Assembly: GCA_900538475.1 (NCBI GenBank)
Contig: UPYT01000001.1
Location: 302,559 to 366,558 of the forward strand
Direction of reading: 5' to 3'
DNA: 64,000 nucleotides
From: an uncultured Clostridium sp.
Lineage (GTDB): Bacteria > Bacillota > Clostridia > Lachnospirales > Lachnospiraceae
In this document: piece after piece, positions 8,972 through 18,265 of the stretch
How positions within the stretch are numbered: position 1 is the stretch's first letter
Layout: each line of letters begins with the position of its first letter
Made by a program: the position numbers and the translations under genes
The notes under the pieces: model-generated
Database searches by the model: none
What the model was told of the DNA's origin: nothing
The model's input: the letters and a program-made list of their open reading frames with translations, nothing else

Positions 8972-9870
8972 GTCATCCCAATAAAAAAAGATTAAGACGT
9001 TCCATGATGTTTTTAAACTGTCAGAAGCCAGGTCTGATTAAAGACCCGTATATCTATCGTCCAGATTCCATTATGCTGGATCTGGAGGATGCAGTAGCAG
9101 AAAATCAGAAGGACGCTGCCCGCTATTCTCTGTATCACGCTTTGCAGGAAATTGATTACAGAGGAGTAGAACGTGTTGTCCGTATCAATGGTTTGGACAC
9201 GCCTCACTGGAAAGAAGATATTCGTGTCTGCGTAGCAGGAGGAGCCGATGTTATTCGTATTGCAAAGACAGAGTCTGGTCAGGATGTGCGTACAGTAGAA
9301 GAGCATGTGCTGGCTGCAGAGAAGGAATTCGGCAGACCGGAAGGTTCTACCCTGCTGATGGCAGCTCTGGAATCCTGCCGCGGAGTTCTGAATGCCCTGG
9401 AGGTATGTGAGTCCTCCGATCGTCTGATTGGCATTGCTCTTTCCGGAGGAGATTACACCAAGGATCTGCAGACTGTGATTACTGGAACAGGAGTAGAGCT
9501 GCAGGGAGCAAGACAGCATATGATTATGGCAGCAAGAGCAGCCGGAGTACAGTGCTGGGATACTGTATTTACCAACCTGGATGCAATGGACGTCTTTGAG
9601 GAAGAAGTAAAAATGATTAAAATGATGGGCTTTGACGGAAAATCTCTGGTAAATCCCCGTCAGATTGATATTGTACATAAGGTATTTACTCCAACTCAGA
9701 AGGAAATCATTTTTGCGGAAAAGGTAGTAAAGGAAATCGAAGAAAAGAAAGCCCAGGGTATCGGCGTATTTACCGTAGACGGCAAGATGATTGACATTGC
9801 TTTCTATGACGGAGCAAAGAGAACCATTGCTTTGGCAAAAGCATCAGGCGTATATGAGGGGGATCTGTAA
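8968..9870 (+). CDS. citE: Citrate lyase beta subunit (citryl-CoA lyase)
   Basis: TIM-barrel lyase of 300 residues that cleaves citryl-ACP to oxaloacetate and acetyl-ACP. Hallmarks: RSMMFLNCQKPGLIKDPYIYRPDSIMLDLEDAVAENQ at the N-terminus with the metal-binding DLEDAV, the RINGLDTPHW strand, and the GFDGKSLVNPRQID motif near the C-terminus. The start overlaps the citD stop codon, with GGGGAGG just upstream. The next gene starts one base after its stop, so citDEF is one operon. Confidence 0.94.
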   Translation: MSHPNKKRLRRSMMFLNCQKPGLIKDPYIYRPDSIMLDLEDAVAENQKDAARYSLYHALQEIDYRGVERVVRINGLDTPHWKEDIRVCVAGGADVIRIAKTESGQDVRTVEEHVLAAEKEFGRPEGSTLLMAALESCRGVLNALEVCESSDRLIGIALSGGDYTKDLQTVITGTGVELQGARQHMIMAARAAGVQCWDTVFTNLDAMDVFEEEVKMIKMMGFDGKSLVNPRQIDIVHKVFTPTQKEIIFAEKVVKEIEEKKAQGIGVFTVDGKMIDIAFYDGAKRTIALAKASGVYEGDL

Positions 9871-9871
9871 A

Positions 9872-11434
9872 ATGATAAATGCAGTAGGTAGAGAAATCCC
9901 GGAAGAGGTCTTAAAGGCCACCGGAAAGGATATTTTTAAAGGCGCATACGTCAATGCAGGTGTTGAGTATCAGAAGGGCGCCCCGAAGGTAAGAGCTAAC
10001 GGAGATCCCACCAGGGACAAGCAGGTTGCTTCTATTGCCGAGGTCTTGAAGCTGTGCGGAATCCGGGACGGCATGACCCTGGGCTTCCACCATCACTTCC
10101 GCGAGGGTGACTATGTGGTTACTATGGTAATGGAAGAAATTCACAAAATGGGAATTAAAGGACTGACCATCTGTGCCAGCTCTCTGGGAAAGGCCCACGA
10201 TGCTCTGCTGCCCATGATTGAGGACGGTACTATTGTAGGAATTCAGTCTTCCGGTGTTCGCGGCAAAATCGGTGAAGCAATTTCTACTGGAAAGCTCCGC
10301 GATATTGCTATTATGCGTTCACACGGCGGCCGCGTCCGCGCTATTGAATCAGGCGAGGTACATCTTGATATTTCCTTCATTGGAGCGCCCACCTGTGACA
10401 AATGCGGCAATATGAGAGCCAACGGAGGTAAAAGCGACTGCGGCGTTCTTTCCTATGCAATGGTAGATGCCCAGTATGCAGATAAGGTTGTAGCAATTAC
10501 AGACTGTCTGGTTCCCTTCCCGAATATTCCGGCCAGCATTTCCATGATTGATGTGGATTATGTGGTTGTTGTAGATGAAATTGGAAATCCGGCCAAGATT
10601 GCTTCTGGAGCAGCAAAGCCCACTACAGACTTACGGAAGCTGAAAATGGCAGATTACTGCACACAGGTTGTAGTGAATACTCCGTATTTTAAGGATGGTT
10701 TTTCCTATCAGACCGGTGTTGGCGGAGCTTCGATCGCATCTACCATTTCTCTTGGAAAAATTATGGAGGAGCGGGGCATTACTATGGGCCTGGCGCTTGG
10801 CGGAATTACAACTCCTATCTGCAATCTGCTGGAAAAGGGATTGATCCGCAAGGTAGTTGATACCCAGGATTTTGACCTTGGAGCGATTGAATCTATTAAA
10901 AAGAATCCGAACCATATTGAGATTTCCGGTTCTGAATATGCCAACCCCTTTAATAAGGGCGCATATGTAAATCAGCTGGATTTTGTAATTCTGGCCTCTC
11001 TTGAGGTAGATGTAAACTTTAACTGCAACGTAGTAGTAGGTTCAGACGGTATGATTACCGGCGCGCAGGGAGGACATCCGGATACGGCAGCAGGTGCAAA
11101 ATGCACCATTGTCATTGCACCGCTTCTGCAGGGAAGAATTCCGGCTATCTGTACCAATGTAACAACGGTAACCACACCAGGTGAGACCGTTGATGTGGTA
11201 GTTACTGATTACGGTGTAGCCATTAACCCAAGAAGACAGGATTTAATTGACTGTCTGAAGGATACCAACCTGCCCTTAAAGACCATTGAAGAGCTGCGGG
11301 ATATTGCGTATTCGATTGTGGGAGAGCCGGATCCGGTTCAGTTTGGCGACAGAGTTGTTGGTGTTATTGAAGCCCGTGACGGAAGCATTATTGATGTTGT
11401 ACGGGAAATTAAGGAATATGAATTTGAAGATTAA
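9872..11434 (+). CDS. citF: Citrate lyase alpha subunit (citrate:acetyl-ACP transferase)
   Basis: CoA-transferase-like subunit of 520 residues, normal for CitF. It exchanges acetyl-ACP for citryl-ACP. Start MINAVGREIPEEV fits CitF proteins and follows the citE stop directly; GAGGGGGATC in the end of citE supplies the ribosome site. Recognisable segments include LGFHHHFREGDYV, SSGVRGKIGEAIS, HGGRVRAIESGEV and the C-terminal NPRRQDLID. The downstream transporter gene is separated from citF by palindromic element E3. Confidence 0.93.
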   Translation: MINAVGREIPEEVLKATGKDIFKGAYVNAGVEYQKGAPKVRANGDPTRDKQVASIAEVLKLCGIRDGMTLGFHHHFREGDYVVTMVMEEIHKMGIKGLTICASSLGKAHDALLPMIEDGTIVGIQSSGVRGKIGEAISTGKLRDIAIMRSHGGRVRAIESGEVHLDISFIGAPTCDKCGNMRANGGKSDCGVLSYAMVDAQYADKVVAITDCLVPFPNIPASISMIDVDYVVVVDEIGNPAKIASGAAKPTTDLRKLKMADYCTQVVVNTPYFKDGFSYQTGVGGASIASTISLGKIMEERGITMGLALGGITTPICNLLEKGLIRKVVDTQDFDLGAIESIKKNPNHIEISGSEYANPFNKGAYVNQLDFVILASLEVDVNFNCNVVVGSDGMITGAQGGHPDTAAGAKCTIVIAPLLQGRIPAICTNVTTVTTPGETVDVVVTDYGVAINPRRQDLIDCLKDTNLPLKTIEELRDIAYSIVGEPDPVQFGDRVVGVIEARDGSIIDVVREIKEYEFED

Positions 11435-11456
11435 GCTTTAAATTCACAGGCGAAAT

Positions 11457-11527
11457 GTAACAGTTCAGGATGGGGCAAGCTTGACACGGCTTTTTTGCCA
11501 GCTTTCCCGCCTTCCTGAATCAATTAC
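11457..11527 (-). repeat. Palindromic element E3, short form
   Basis: Reverse-oriented 71-bp copy. Ends are GTAACAGTTCAGGATGGGG and CTTCCTGAATCAATTAC, with the GCTGGC/GCCAGC arm remnant inside. Flanks GGCGAAAT (11449-11456) and GGTAAAAT (11528-11535) match at 6 of 8 positions. It lies between citF and the citrate transporter gene. Confidence 0.75.
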
Positions 11528-11627
11528 GGTAAAATAATTATCCCGGTGGATGGGGACCGCCGGGTGATTATACAGCAGACTCTGCTTGCAGAGCGAAGAC
11601 AAACCAATATATGGAGGTATTATATTT

Positions 11628-12932
11628 ATGGCTGAAAACAAAGGATTTAGTCTGAAAACATTTGGAATGCCCTGGTGGCTGGCTGGAGCAATTGCAGTAA
11701 TTGTTATTGCAGCAGCAGCAACAGGAGCACTTTCCGCAGATTTGGCAGGCTGTTTTGCACTGATGCTTGCCATTGGTCTCATTTGTAACGAAATTGGTGA
11801 GCGAATTCCGTTCTGGAACAGCTACATTGGAGGCGGTCTTGTTCTGACCTTCCTGGTATCTGCTTTTCTGTTTACCTATAAACTGATTCCGCAGAAATAC
11901 GCAGATGGAATGATTATGATTATGGATGATGCAGATTTCCTTTCTTTCTTTATCATCTTCCTGATCACCGGTTCCATTCTGGCTCTGGACAGAAAGCTTC
12001 TGGTTCGTTCCTTTGCAGGTTATATTCCGGCTATTTTCGGAGGACTCTTAGGCGCAGGTATTCTGGGTATTGCAGCAGGTCTGCTGTTTGGTATCAGTCC
12101 GGTTGACATTCTGCTGAAATATGTATGTCCGATTATGGGCGGCGGAAACGGCGCAGGCGCAGTTCCCTTAAGCCAGATTTATGAGACAGTTACCGGGGAT
12201 GCAGCCGCTAACTACTATTCCTTTGCAATTACCATTTTAACCATTGCCAATATTTTTGCAATTCTGACTGCAGCAATCCTGAAAAAGATTGGTGAGAAGA
12301 AAACAAGCTGGACTGGTGACGGAACACAGCTGATCCGCAAGGGCGGAGATTTTGCTACGGAAGATAAAAAAGTAAAGGTAAGCATGAAAGACCTGGGCGG
12401 CGCATTCTTCCTGGCTATCGGTTTTTATGCTCTGGGACGCCTTTTTGCCAAGGCTCTGCTTCCTACTATTTTTGGCGTTGCAATCCACCAGTTTGCATAT
12501 ATGATCATTTTTGTTGCACTGGTAGCTGCATTAGGCATTGTACCCGAGAACATCCGTGCAGCAGCAAAAAAACTTCAGTCCTTCTTTACTGCAAACCTGA
12601 TTCTGATTATTATGGTAGGCGTAGGCGTTGACACCAACATCATTGAGCTGGCTAAGGCAATTACCCCGGGTAACGTCGTGATTGCACTTGCGATTGTAAT
12701 TGGAGCAATTATCGGTTCCGCTCTTGTGGGATACCTGGTTGGCTTCTTCCCCATCGACTCTGCAATTACTGCTGGTTTGTGTATGGCAAACCGCGGCGGT
12801 TCCGGAGACCTGGCAGTACTTGGTGCCTGTGATCGTATGGGTCTGATTGCATATGCACAGCTGTCTTCCCGTTTAGGCGGAGGTATCGTACTGATTATTG
12901 CAAGTATTCTGTTTGGCGCTTTCCTGAAATAA
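11628..12932 (+). CDS. 2-hydroxycarboxylate transporter (CitS/CitP/MaeN family)
   Basis: Secondary transporter of 434 residues from the 2HCT family. Both family-defining re-entrant loops are visible: GGGNGAGAVPLSQIY in the first half and NRGGSGDLAVLGACDRM in the second, followed by the AYAQLSSRLGGG segment that contains the substrate-binding Arg. GGAGG lies before the ATG at 11628. The position after citDEF points to citrate uptake by sodium or proton symport or citrate/acetate exchange; malate is a possible alternative substrate. Confidence 0.92.
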   Translation: MAENKGFSLKTFGMPWWLAGAIAVIVIAAAATGALSADLAGCFALMLAIGLICNEIGERIPFWNSYIGGGLVLTFLVSAFLFTYKLIPQKYADGMIMIMDDADFLSFFIIFLITGSILALDRKLLVRSFAGYIPAIFGGLLGAGILGIAAGLLFGISPVDILLKYVCPIMGGGNGAGAVPLSQIYETVTGDAAANYYSFAITILTIANIFAILTAAILKKIGEKKTSWTGDGTQLIRKGGDFATEDKKVKVSMKDLGGAFFLAIGFYALGRLFAKALLPTIFGVAIHQFAYMIIFVALVAALGIVPENIRAAAKKLQSFFTANLILIIMVGVGVDTNIIELAKAITPGNVVIALAIVIGAIIGSALVGYLVGFFPIDSAITAGLCMANRGGSGDLAVLGACDRMGLIAYAQLSSRLGGGIVLIIASILFGAFLK

Positions 12933-13237
12933 TGAACTAGGAAGCAATAACAAAACAAATATTACGCAGCAGGGGCTGTATACGCAAAAAGCGTGTACAG
13001 CTCCATTTGTTTGCGGCTGATGCATTTTCAAGACAGAAGGAACACTTACAAAAGGCGTTTTTTGTCGAACGATTTCCCTTGCATATTTTTCCTGCTCAGG
13101 CTATAGTAATAGTATCTTCATGAATCTGAGATTTTCGTACACTTCGTGTTTTTTCCAGTAAAAATATTCCTATGATTCCATAATAAGTAACAAGTGCTGC
13201 AAAGCTGCACAGCAGAATGTAGGTAAGGAGGGTTTTA
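12933..13237. other. Intergenic region between citrate transporter and yifB
   Basis: About 300 bp without a gene. A hairpin GGCTGTATACGC/GCGTGTACAGCT (12974-13002) followed by a moderately T-rich tail probably ends the citrate operon. The remainder is AT-rich and should contain the yifB promoter, but no clear consensus boxes stand out. Confidence 0.55.
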
Positions 13238-14773
13238 TTGTTCAGCAGAGTATACAGCGGCGGTCTGTCCGGAATGGAGGGCTATGTCGTGCAGGTGGAG
13301 GCAGATGTCAGTCCAGGGCTGCCTTCTTTTCACATGGTAGGATATCTGGCTTCTGAGGTAAAGGAGGCAGAAGAGAGGGTCAGAACCGGGATTCGCAATT
13401 CCGGATTTCGTCTTCCCTCTATGCGAGTAACTGTGAATCTTTCACCAGCCAATGTGCGAAAGGATGGAACTGGCTGCGATTTGCCGGTTGCAGTTGCAGT
13501 TCTGGCCTCTTATGGAGTGGTGGAGCCAACGCTTTTGAAAGACTCGGCATTCCTGGGTGAACTGGGCCTTGATGGAAGAATCAAGCCAGTGAGAGGCGTG
13601 CTGTCTATGGTTTTGGCTATGCGTCAGGCTGGTATGCGCAGATGCTTTCTGGCAGAGGAAAATATTTCAGAAGGATTGGCAGTAGAACAGATAGAAATTA
13701 TAAAAGTAAGCAGTATCGGCAGCCTGGTGGAGCTTCTGAATTGCCCGGAGCAGATAAAAACATCCATCCGCGGAACAGAAGCGATTGAGGAGAGTGTCTA
13801 TGCTGTGGATTTTTCAGAGGTCAATGGGCAGAAGCTGGTGAGACGGGCAACGGAGGTGGCAGTGGCTGGATTTCACAATATTTTGTATATTGGTCCTCCA
13901 GGAAGCGGAAAAAGCATGATTGCCCGAAGAATTCCGACGATTATGCCAGAACTTACACAGGCAGAGCAGCTGGAGGTATCTCAGGTATATAGTATCTGCG
14001 GGCTGCTTCCTCAGGGAAGAGCGCTGATGCGGGAGCGGCCGTTTCGTGCTCCCCACCATACGATCAGCGCACAGGCTCTGACAGGCGGCGGGATGATTCC
14101 ACGTCCAGGTGAGATTTCCCTGGCTTCCCGAGGCGTCTTGTTTCTTGATGAGCTTCCAGAATTTGAAAAAAGGACACTGGAAATTCTTCGCCAGCCTATG
14201 GAGGACAGGAAGGTTACGGTAGCCAGAGTACAGGGAACCTATGAATTTCCGGCGCATTTTATGCTGGCAGCTGCGCTGAATCCATGCCCTTGCGGCTATT
14301 ATCCGGATCGGCAGAGGTGTACCTGCTCAGAGCTTCAGGTGAGAAAATATCTTGGAAAAATATCACGGCCTCTTTTAGACAGGATTGATCTGTGTGTAGA
14401 GGCGGCGCCAGTTTCCTATCAGGAAATCCGCCAGCAGGAAATCAACGAATCCTCGGCCGCTATCCGAGAGAGGGTGGAAAACGCAAGAGGGATTCAGGAA
14501 AAACGGTTTGCAGGAATGGGAATTATTTTTAACAGCGAGATGGGGAATCGGGAAATCCGTCACTTCTGCCGTCTGGGAGATCAGGAAGAAGCATTTTTGC
14601 AGATGGTCTTTCAACGACTTGGCCTGAGTGCCAGAGGCTGCCAGAAGCTGCTTCGGGTAGCCCGTACTATTGCGGATCTGGATGGTCAGGAACAGATTCA
14701 GAAACATCATCTTATTGAGGCAGTCGGATATCGGGATCTGGAAGAACGGTATTGGGGGCGGGAAGAATCGTGA
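13238..14773 (+). CDS. comM: YifB/ComM-family Mg-chelatase-like AAA+ ATPase
   Basis: Protein of 511 residues with an N-terminal Lon-protease-like S5 fold (MFSRVYSGGLSGMEGYVVQVEADVSPGLPSFHMVGY), a Mg-chelatase AAA+ core (Walker A GPPGSGKSMIARR at about 219; Walker B VLFLDELPEF) and a C-terminal lid. ComM proteins are branch-migration helicases that extend incoming DNA during transformation. TTG start, supported by AAGGAGGG 5 nt upstream. It overlaps dprA by one base, so the two are co-translated; DprA also acts in natural transformation. Confidence 0.92.
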   Translation: MFSRVYSGGLSGMEGYVVQVEADVSPGLPSFHMVGYLASEVKEAEERVRTGIRNSGFRLPSMRVTVNLSPANVRKDGTGCDLPVAVAVLASYGVVEPTLLKDSAFLGELGLDGRIKPVRGVLSMVLAMRQAGMRRCFLAEENISEGLAVEQIEIIKVSSIGSLVELLNCPEQIKTSIRGTEAIEESVYAVDFSEVNGQKLVRRATEVAVAGFHNILYIGPPGSGKSMIARRIPTIMPELTQAEQLEVSQVYSICGLLPQGRALMRERPFRAPHHTISAQALTGGGMIPRPGEISLASRGVLFLDELPEFEKRTLEILRQPMEDRKVTVARVQGTYEFPAHFMLAAALNPCPCGYYPDRQRCTCSELQVRKYLGKISRPLLDRIDLCVEAAPVSYQEIRQQEINESSAAIRERVENARGIQEKRFAGMGIIFNSEMGNREIRHFCRLGDQEEAFLQMVFQRLGLSARGCQKLLRVARTIADLDGQEQIQKHHLIEAVGYRDLEERYWGREES

Positions 14774-15879
14774 TGAAAGAAAGAAACGCGGAAGAAAAAC
14801 GGGCTTTATATTGGCTGTGCTGCTGTCCCTGTCTGGGCGCTGTCTCGATTCGAAAGCTGGGAAGTTATTTTGGCAGTTATCAGGAACTTATTAATATAGA
14901 AGAAACAGCGTTGGAGAAGATGCAGATTCTGACTCCTGCCCAGAAAAAGGGGATTTTGCAGTGGAAAAAAGAGTTTTCCAGATGCAGCAGTGCATATGAT
15001 CGGATGGGAGGTAAACGAATCCGGTTTGTGACTCCCCTGGATTTGGAATACCCTCAGCGGCTTTTGGAAATCAGCGATTATCCGATGGGGCTTTTTCTGT
15101 ATGGAGCACTGCCGTCAGATGATAAGCCTTCTGTGGCTGTTGTAGGGGCCAGAGGCTGTTCTTCTTATGGAGAGCAGATTGCGGAAGCCTTTTCCAAAGC
15201 CCTGGCTGCAGAAGGTGTTCAGATTATCAGCGGTCTGGCTGCAGGAATTGACGGAGCAGCTCACAAAGGCGCTCTGAAGGCAGGGCAGCCGACCTTTGGA
15301 GTACTGGGATGCGGAATCAATCAGTGCTATCCGCCAGAGCACTACAGACTTTTTGAAAGAATGAAAGAACAGGGAGGAGTCCTTTCTGAGTTTCCTATAG
15401 GGGAGCCGCCGCGTCCCAGAAATTTTCCCATGAGAAACAGGCTGATCAGCGGTCTGGCTGATGCGGTATTAGTAGTGGAGGCCAGGGAAAAAAGCGGTTC
15501 TCTTATTACTGCAGAGCTGGGACTGAACCAGGGAAGGGAGATATTTGCTGTTCCAGGGCGGGTGACGGATCCGCTGAGTAAAGGATGCAATCAGCTGATT
15601 CAGCAAGGGGCTCATATGGCAATATTGCCCAATGATATTTTGGAGTATTTAGGATTAAAATACAAAAAAACATTAATTATGTATGAAAAAGATGTAAATG
15701 GACTTGCCAAGAAAGAAAAAATGGTGTATAGTTGCTTGGATTTCAAACCGAAGCACATAGATGAGATCCTGTCTGAAGCAGGACTTCCTCTCAGCGAATG
15801 TATGGCTGCTTTAATGGAGCTTGAACTGGGCGGTTATGCCTATCGGTCTACAAATCACTATTATGGAAAACAATTATAA
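14773..15879 (+). CDS. dprA: DNA-processing protein DprA
   Basis: RecA loader onto single-stranded DNA in transformation, 368 residues. An N-terminal helical region is followed by the Rossmann-like DprA domain with VAVVGARGCSSYGEQIAEAF, the GLAAGIDGAAHKGAL motif and SGSLITAELGLNQGREIFAVPG, then a C-terminal winged helix (about 315-368). Start at 14773 overlaps the yifB stop (TGATG). The stop codon TAA forms the first three bases of the left target duplication of element E4, so the insertion landed exactly at the gene's end without altering it. Confidence 0.93.
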   Translation: MKERNAEEKRALYWLCCCPCLGAVSIRKLGSYFGSYQELINIEETALEKMQILTPAQKKGILQWKKEFSRCSSAYDRMGGKRIRFVTPLDLEYPQRLLEISDYPMGLFLYGALPSDDKPSVAVVGARGCSSYGEQIAEAFSKALAAEGVQIISGLAAGIDGAAHKGALKAGQPTFGVLGCGINQCYPPEHYRLFERMKEQGGVLSEFPIGEPPRPRNFPMRNRLISGLADAVLVVEAREKSGSLITAELGLNQGREIFAVPGRVTDPLSKGCNQLIQQGAHMAILPNDILEYLGLKYKKTLIMYEKDVNGLAKKEKMVYSCLDFKPKHIDEILSEAGLPLSECMAALMELELGGYAYRSTNHYYGKQL

Positions 15880-15884
15880 TGTTT

Positions 15885-16036
15885 GTAACAGTTCAGCCTT
15901 GCGGGGATTCAGTCAGGAAAACTCGTTGAAAGTATGCTTTCATAAGAGTTTTGATGCTTGAATCCACATAAGGCGGACGCCTTGTATCTTCTTGTTCGCT
16001 GTAAGCGGGCAAGAAGATACAAGGCTGAACTGTTAC
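15885..16036 (+). repeat. Palindromic element E4, long form with three internal arms
   Basis: A 152-bp element closed by a perfect 17-bp terminal inverted repeat, GTAACAGTTCAGCCTTG (15885-15901) and its complement (16020-16036). Inside are three hairpins: arm 1 at 15905-15965 (GGATTCA/TTGAATCC), arm 2 at 15970-15983 (AAGGCGGACGCCTT) and arm 3 at 15985-16019 (TATCTTCTTG/CAAGAAGATA). Identical octamers TAATGTTT flank it (15877-15884 and 16037-16044), an intact target duplication. It lies between dprA and topA. Confidence 0.88.
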
Positions 16037-16061
16037 TAATGTTTCACATTTAGGAGTGGCT

Positions 16062-18140
16062 ATGGCAAACAATTTAGTTATTGTGGAATCACCTGCAAAA
16101 GTAAAGACAATTCGTAAGTTTCTTGGGTCTACTTATGTGGTAGATGCTTCAAATGGTCATGTTCGGGATCTTCCCAAAAGCACCATGGGCATTGATGCGG
16201 AAAATGATTACGAACCCAAATATATAACAATCCGTGGCAAAGGAGATATTCTTGCAAAGCTTCGCAAAGAAGTAAAGAAGGCTGATAAAATCTATCTGGC
16301 AACGGACCCTGACCGGGAAGGAGAGGCAATTTCCTGGCATTTAACAAAAGCTCTGAAGCTGGATGAGGCCAAGGATAAAAAGGTTTACCGAATCAGCTTT
16401 AATGAGATTACAAAAAATGCAGTGAAAGCATCTTTGAAGAATCCAAGAGAGCTGGATATGAATTTGGTTGATGCTCAGCAGACACGTAGAATTTTGGACC
16501 GGATGGTAGGATACAGCATTAGCCCGCTTTTGTGGGCTAAAGTAAAGAGAGGGTTAAGCGCCGGCCGTGTTCAGTCTGTGGCTCTGCGCATGATTTGCGA
16601 TCGTGAGGATGAAATCAGTGCTTTTATCCCGGAGGAATACTGGAATCTGGAAGCACAGCTTCTCCAGAAGGGCGGAAAAAAAGCACTTCACGCAAAGTTC
16701 TACGGAACCAGAACAGAAAAAGCAGCGATTCACAGCAGACAGGAGCTGGACGAGATTTTAAAGGGCCTGGAAAGCTGTCAGTATCTGGTAGAAGATGTGA
16801 AAAACGGCCAGAGAACAAAGAAGCCGCCGATTCCCTTTACTACCAGTACCCTACAGCAGGAAGCATCAAAGGTTTTGAATTTTTCTACTCAGAAAACCAT
16901 GCGTCTGGCTCAGCAGCTTTATGAAGGTGTAGATGTCAAGGGTCATGGAACCATTGGTCTGATTACGTATCTGCGTACAGACTCTACCAGAATTGCGGAA
17001 GAAGCGGATCTGGCAGCCAGACAGTATATTGAAGAACAGTATGGTCAGCAGTATGTACTGCAGACAGAGCAGTCCAGAAAAAACAGCGGCAAGATCCAGG
17101 ATGCTCATGAGGCAATCCGTCCGACTGATATTTCTCTGACACCAACCCTGGTAAAAGAATCTCTGCAGAGGGATCAGTTCCGTCTTTACCAGCTGATCTG
17201 GAAACGGTTTACAGCCAGCAGAATGCAGCCTGCTGTTTATGATACCACCTCTGTAAAGGTAGGAGCAGGAGATTATCTGTTTACTCTTTCTGCTTCACGG
17301 CTGTCCTTTGACGGCTTTATGTCCGTTTACGTTCAGGATGATGAAAAAGAGGAGAGCAATATGCTGCTTGGCAAGCTGGAGCAGGGAGATGTCCTGGAGC
17401 TTCAGGAACTGGAACCCAGCCAGCATTTCACCCAGCCGCCAGCCCATTATACAGAAGCATCTCTTGTAAAGGCTCTGGAGGAGCAGGGAATCGGTCGACC
17501 CAGTACCTATGCGCCGACAATTACAACCATTCTGGCAAGACGTTATGTAACAAAGGAAAATAAAAATATTTATGTAACGGAACTGGGAGAGGCAGTCAAC
17601 GGCATCATGAAGCATTGCTTCCCGAGTATTGTAGATATCAGCTTTACGGCTAATATGGAGCTTTTGCTGGATAAGGTAGCTGATGGAACGGTAAAATGGA
17701 AGACCATTGTCCGCAATTTCTATCCGGATCTGGATGAGGCGGTAAAAACTGCGGAAAAGACGCTGGAATCCATTAAAATTGCCGATGAGGTAACAGATGT
17801 TATCTGTGATGTCTGTGGACGGAATATGGTTGTAAAATATGGCCCCCATGGAAAATTCCTGGCCTGCCCTGGATTCCCGGACTGCAAGAACACAAAGCCT
17901 TATCTGGAGAAAATTGGTGTATCCTGTCCCAAATGCGGAAAAGATATCGTAATTAAAAAGACAAAAAAGGGCCGCCGATATTATGGCTGCGAAAACAACC
18001 CTGACTGTGATTTTATGTCCTGGCAGAAGCCGTCATCTGAAAAATGTCCTAAGTGTGGAAGCTATATGGTAGAAAAGGGAAATCGCCTTCTCTGTTCCGA
18101 TGAGCAGTGCGGATATAGTATGAATTTAAAAGATAAATAA
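16062..18140 (+). CDS. topA: DNA topoisomerase I
   Basis: Type IA topoisomerase of 692 residues that relaxes negative supercoils. The Toprim domain starts at NLVIVESPAKVKTI and includes DPDREGEAISWHL; the catalytic Tyr is in GLITYLRTDSTR (about Y303). Three C-terminal zinc-binding units are present: CDVCGRN...CPGFPDC, CPKCGKD...CENNPDC and CPKCGSY...CSDEQC. Start at the ATG 16062, 5 nt after AGGAG; a GTG at 16056 is less likely. The ribosome site sits only 16 nt past element E4, so part of its leader could derive from that element. Confidence 0.96.
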   Translation: MANNLVIVESPAKVKTIRKFLGSTYVVDASNGHVRDLPKSTMGIDAENDYEPKYITIRGKGDILAKLRKEVKKADKIYLATDPDREGEAISWHLTKALKLDEAKDKKVYRISFNEITKNAVKASLKNPRELDMNLVDAQQTRRILDRMVGYSISPLLWAKVKRGLSAGRVQSVALRMICDREDEISAFIPEEYWNLEAQLLQKGGKKALHAKFYGTRTEKAAIHSRQELDEILKGLESCQYLVEDVKNGQRTKKPPIPFTTSTLQQEASKVLNFSTQKTMRLAQQLYEGVDVKGHGTIGLITYLRTDSTRIAEEADLAARQYIEEQYGQQYVLQTEQSRKNSGKIQDAHEAIRPTDISLTPTLVKESLQRDQFRLYQLIWKRFTASRMQPAVYDTTSVKVGAGDYLFTLSASRLSFDGFMSVYVQDDEKEESNMLLGKLEQGDVLELQELEPSQHFTQPPAHYTEASLVKALEEQGIGRPSTYAPTITTILARRYVTKENKNIYVTELGEAVNGIMKHCFPSIVDISFTANMELLLDKVADGTVKWKTIVRNFYPDLDEAVKTAEKTLESIKIADEVTDVICDVCGRNMVVKYGPHGKFLACPGFPDCKNTKPYLEKIGVSCPKCGKDIVIKKTKKGRRYYGCENNPDCDFMSWQKPSSEKCPKCGSYMVEKGNRLLCSDEQCGYSMNLKDK

Positions 18141-18178
18141 TCTAATAATTAAAATAGTCAAAATAAATCGAAAAACTA

Positions 18179-18207
18179 TTGTTATTATTGGCGAATCGTG
18201 TTAATAT
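18179..18207 (+). promoter_or_regulatory. Probable codY promoter
   Basis: TTGTTA, 17-bp spacer, TAATAT, followed by a leader of about 50 nt to the codY start. Confidence 0.55.
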
Positions 18208-18265
18208 TTACTTAGTGTAGTACGATTGAACGAAGGCAGTCAAATAATTGAGGAGGTTTTTCGAT

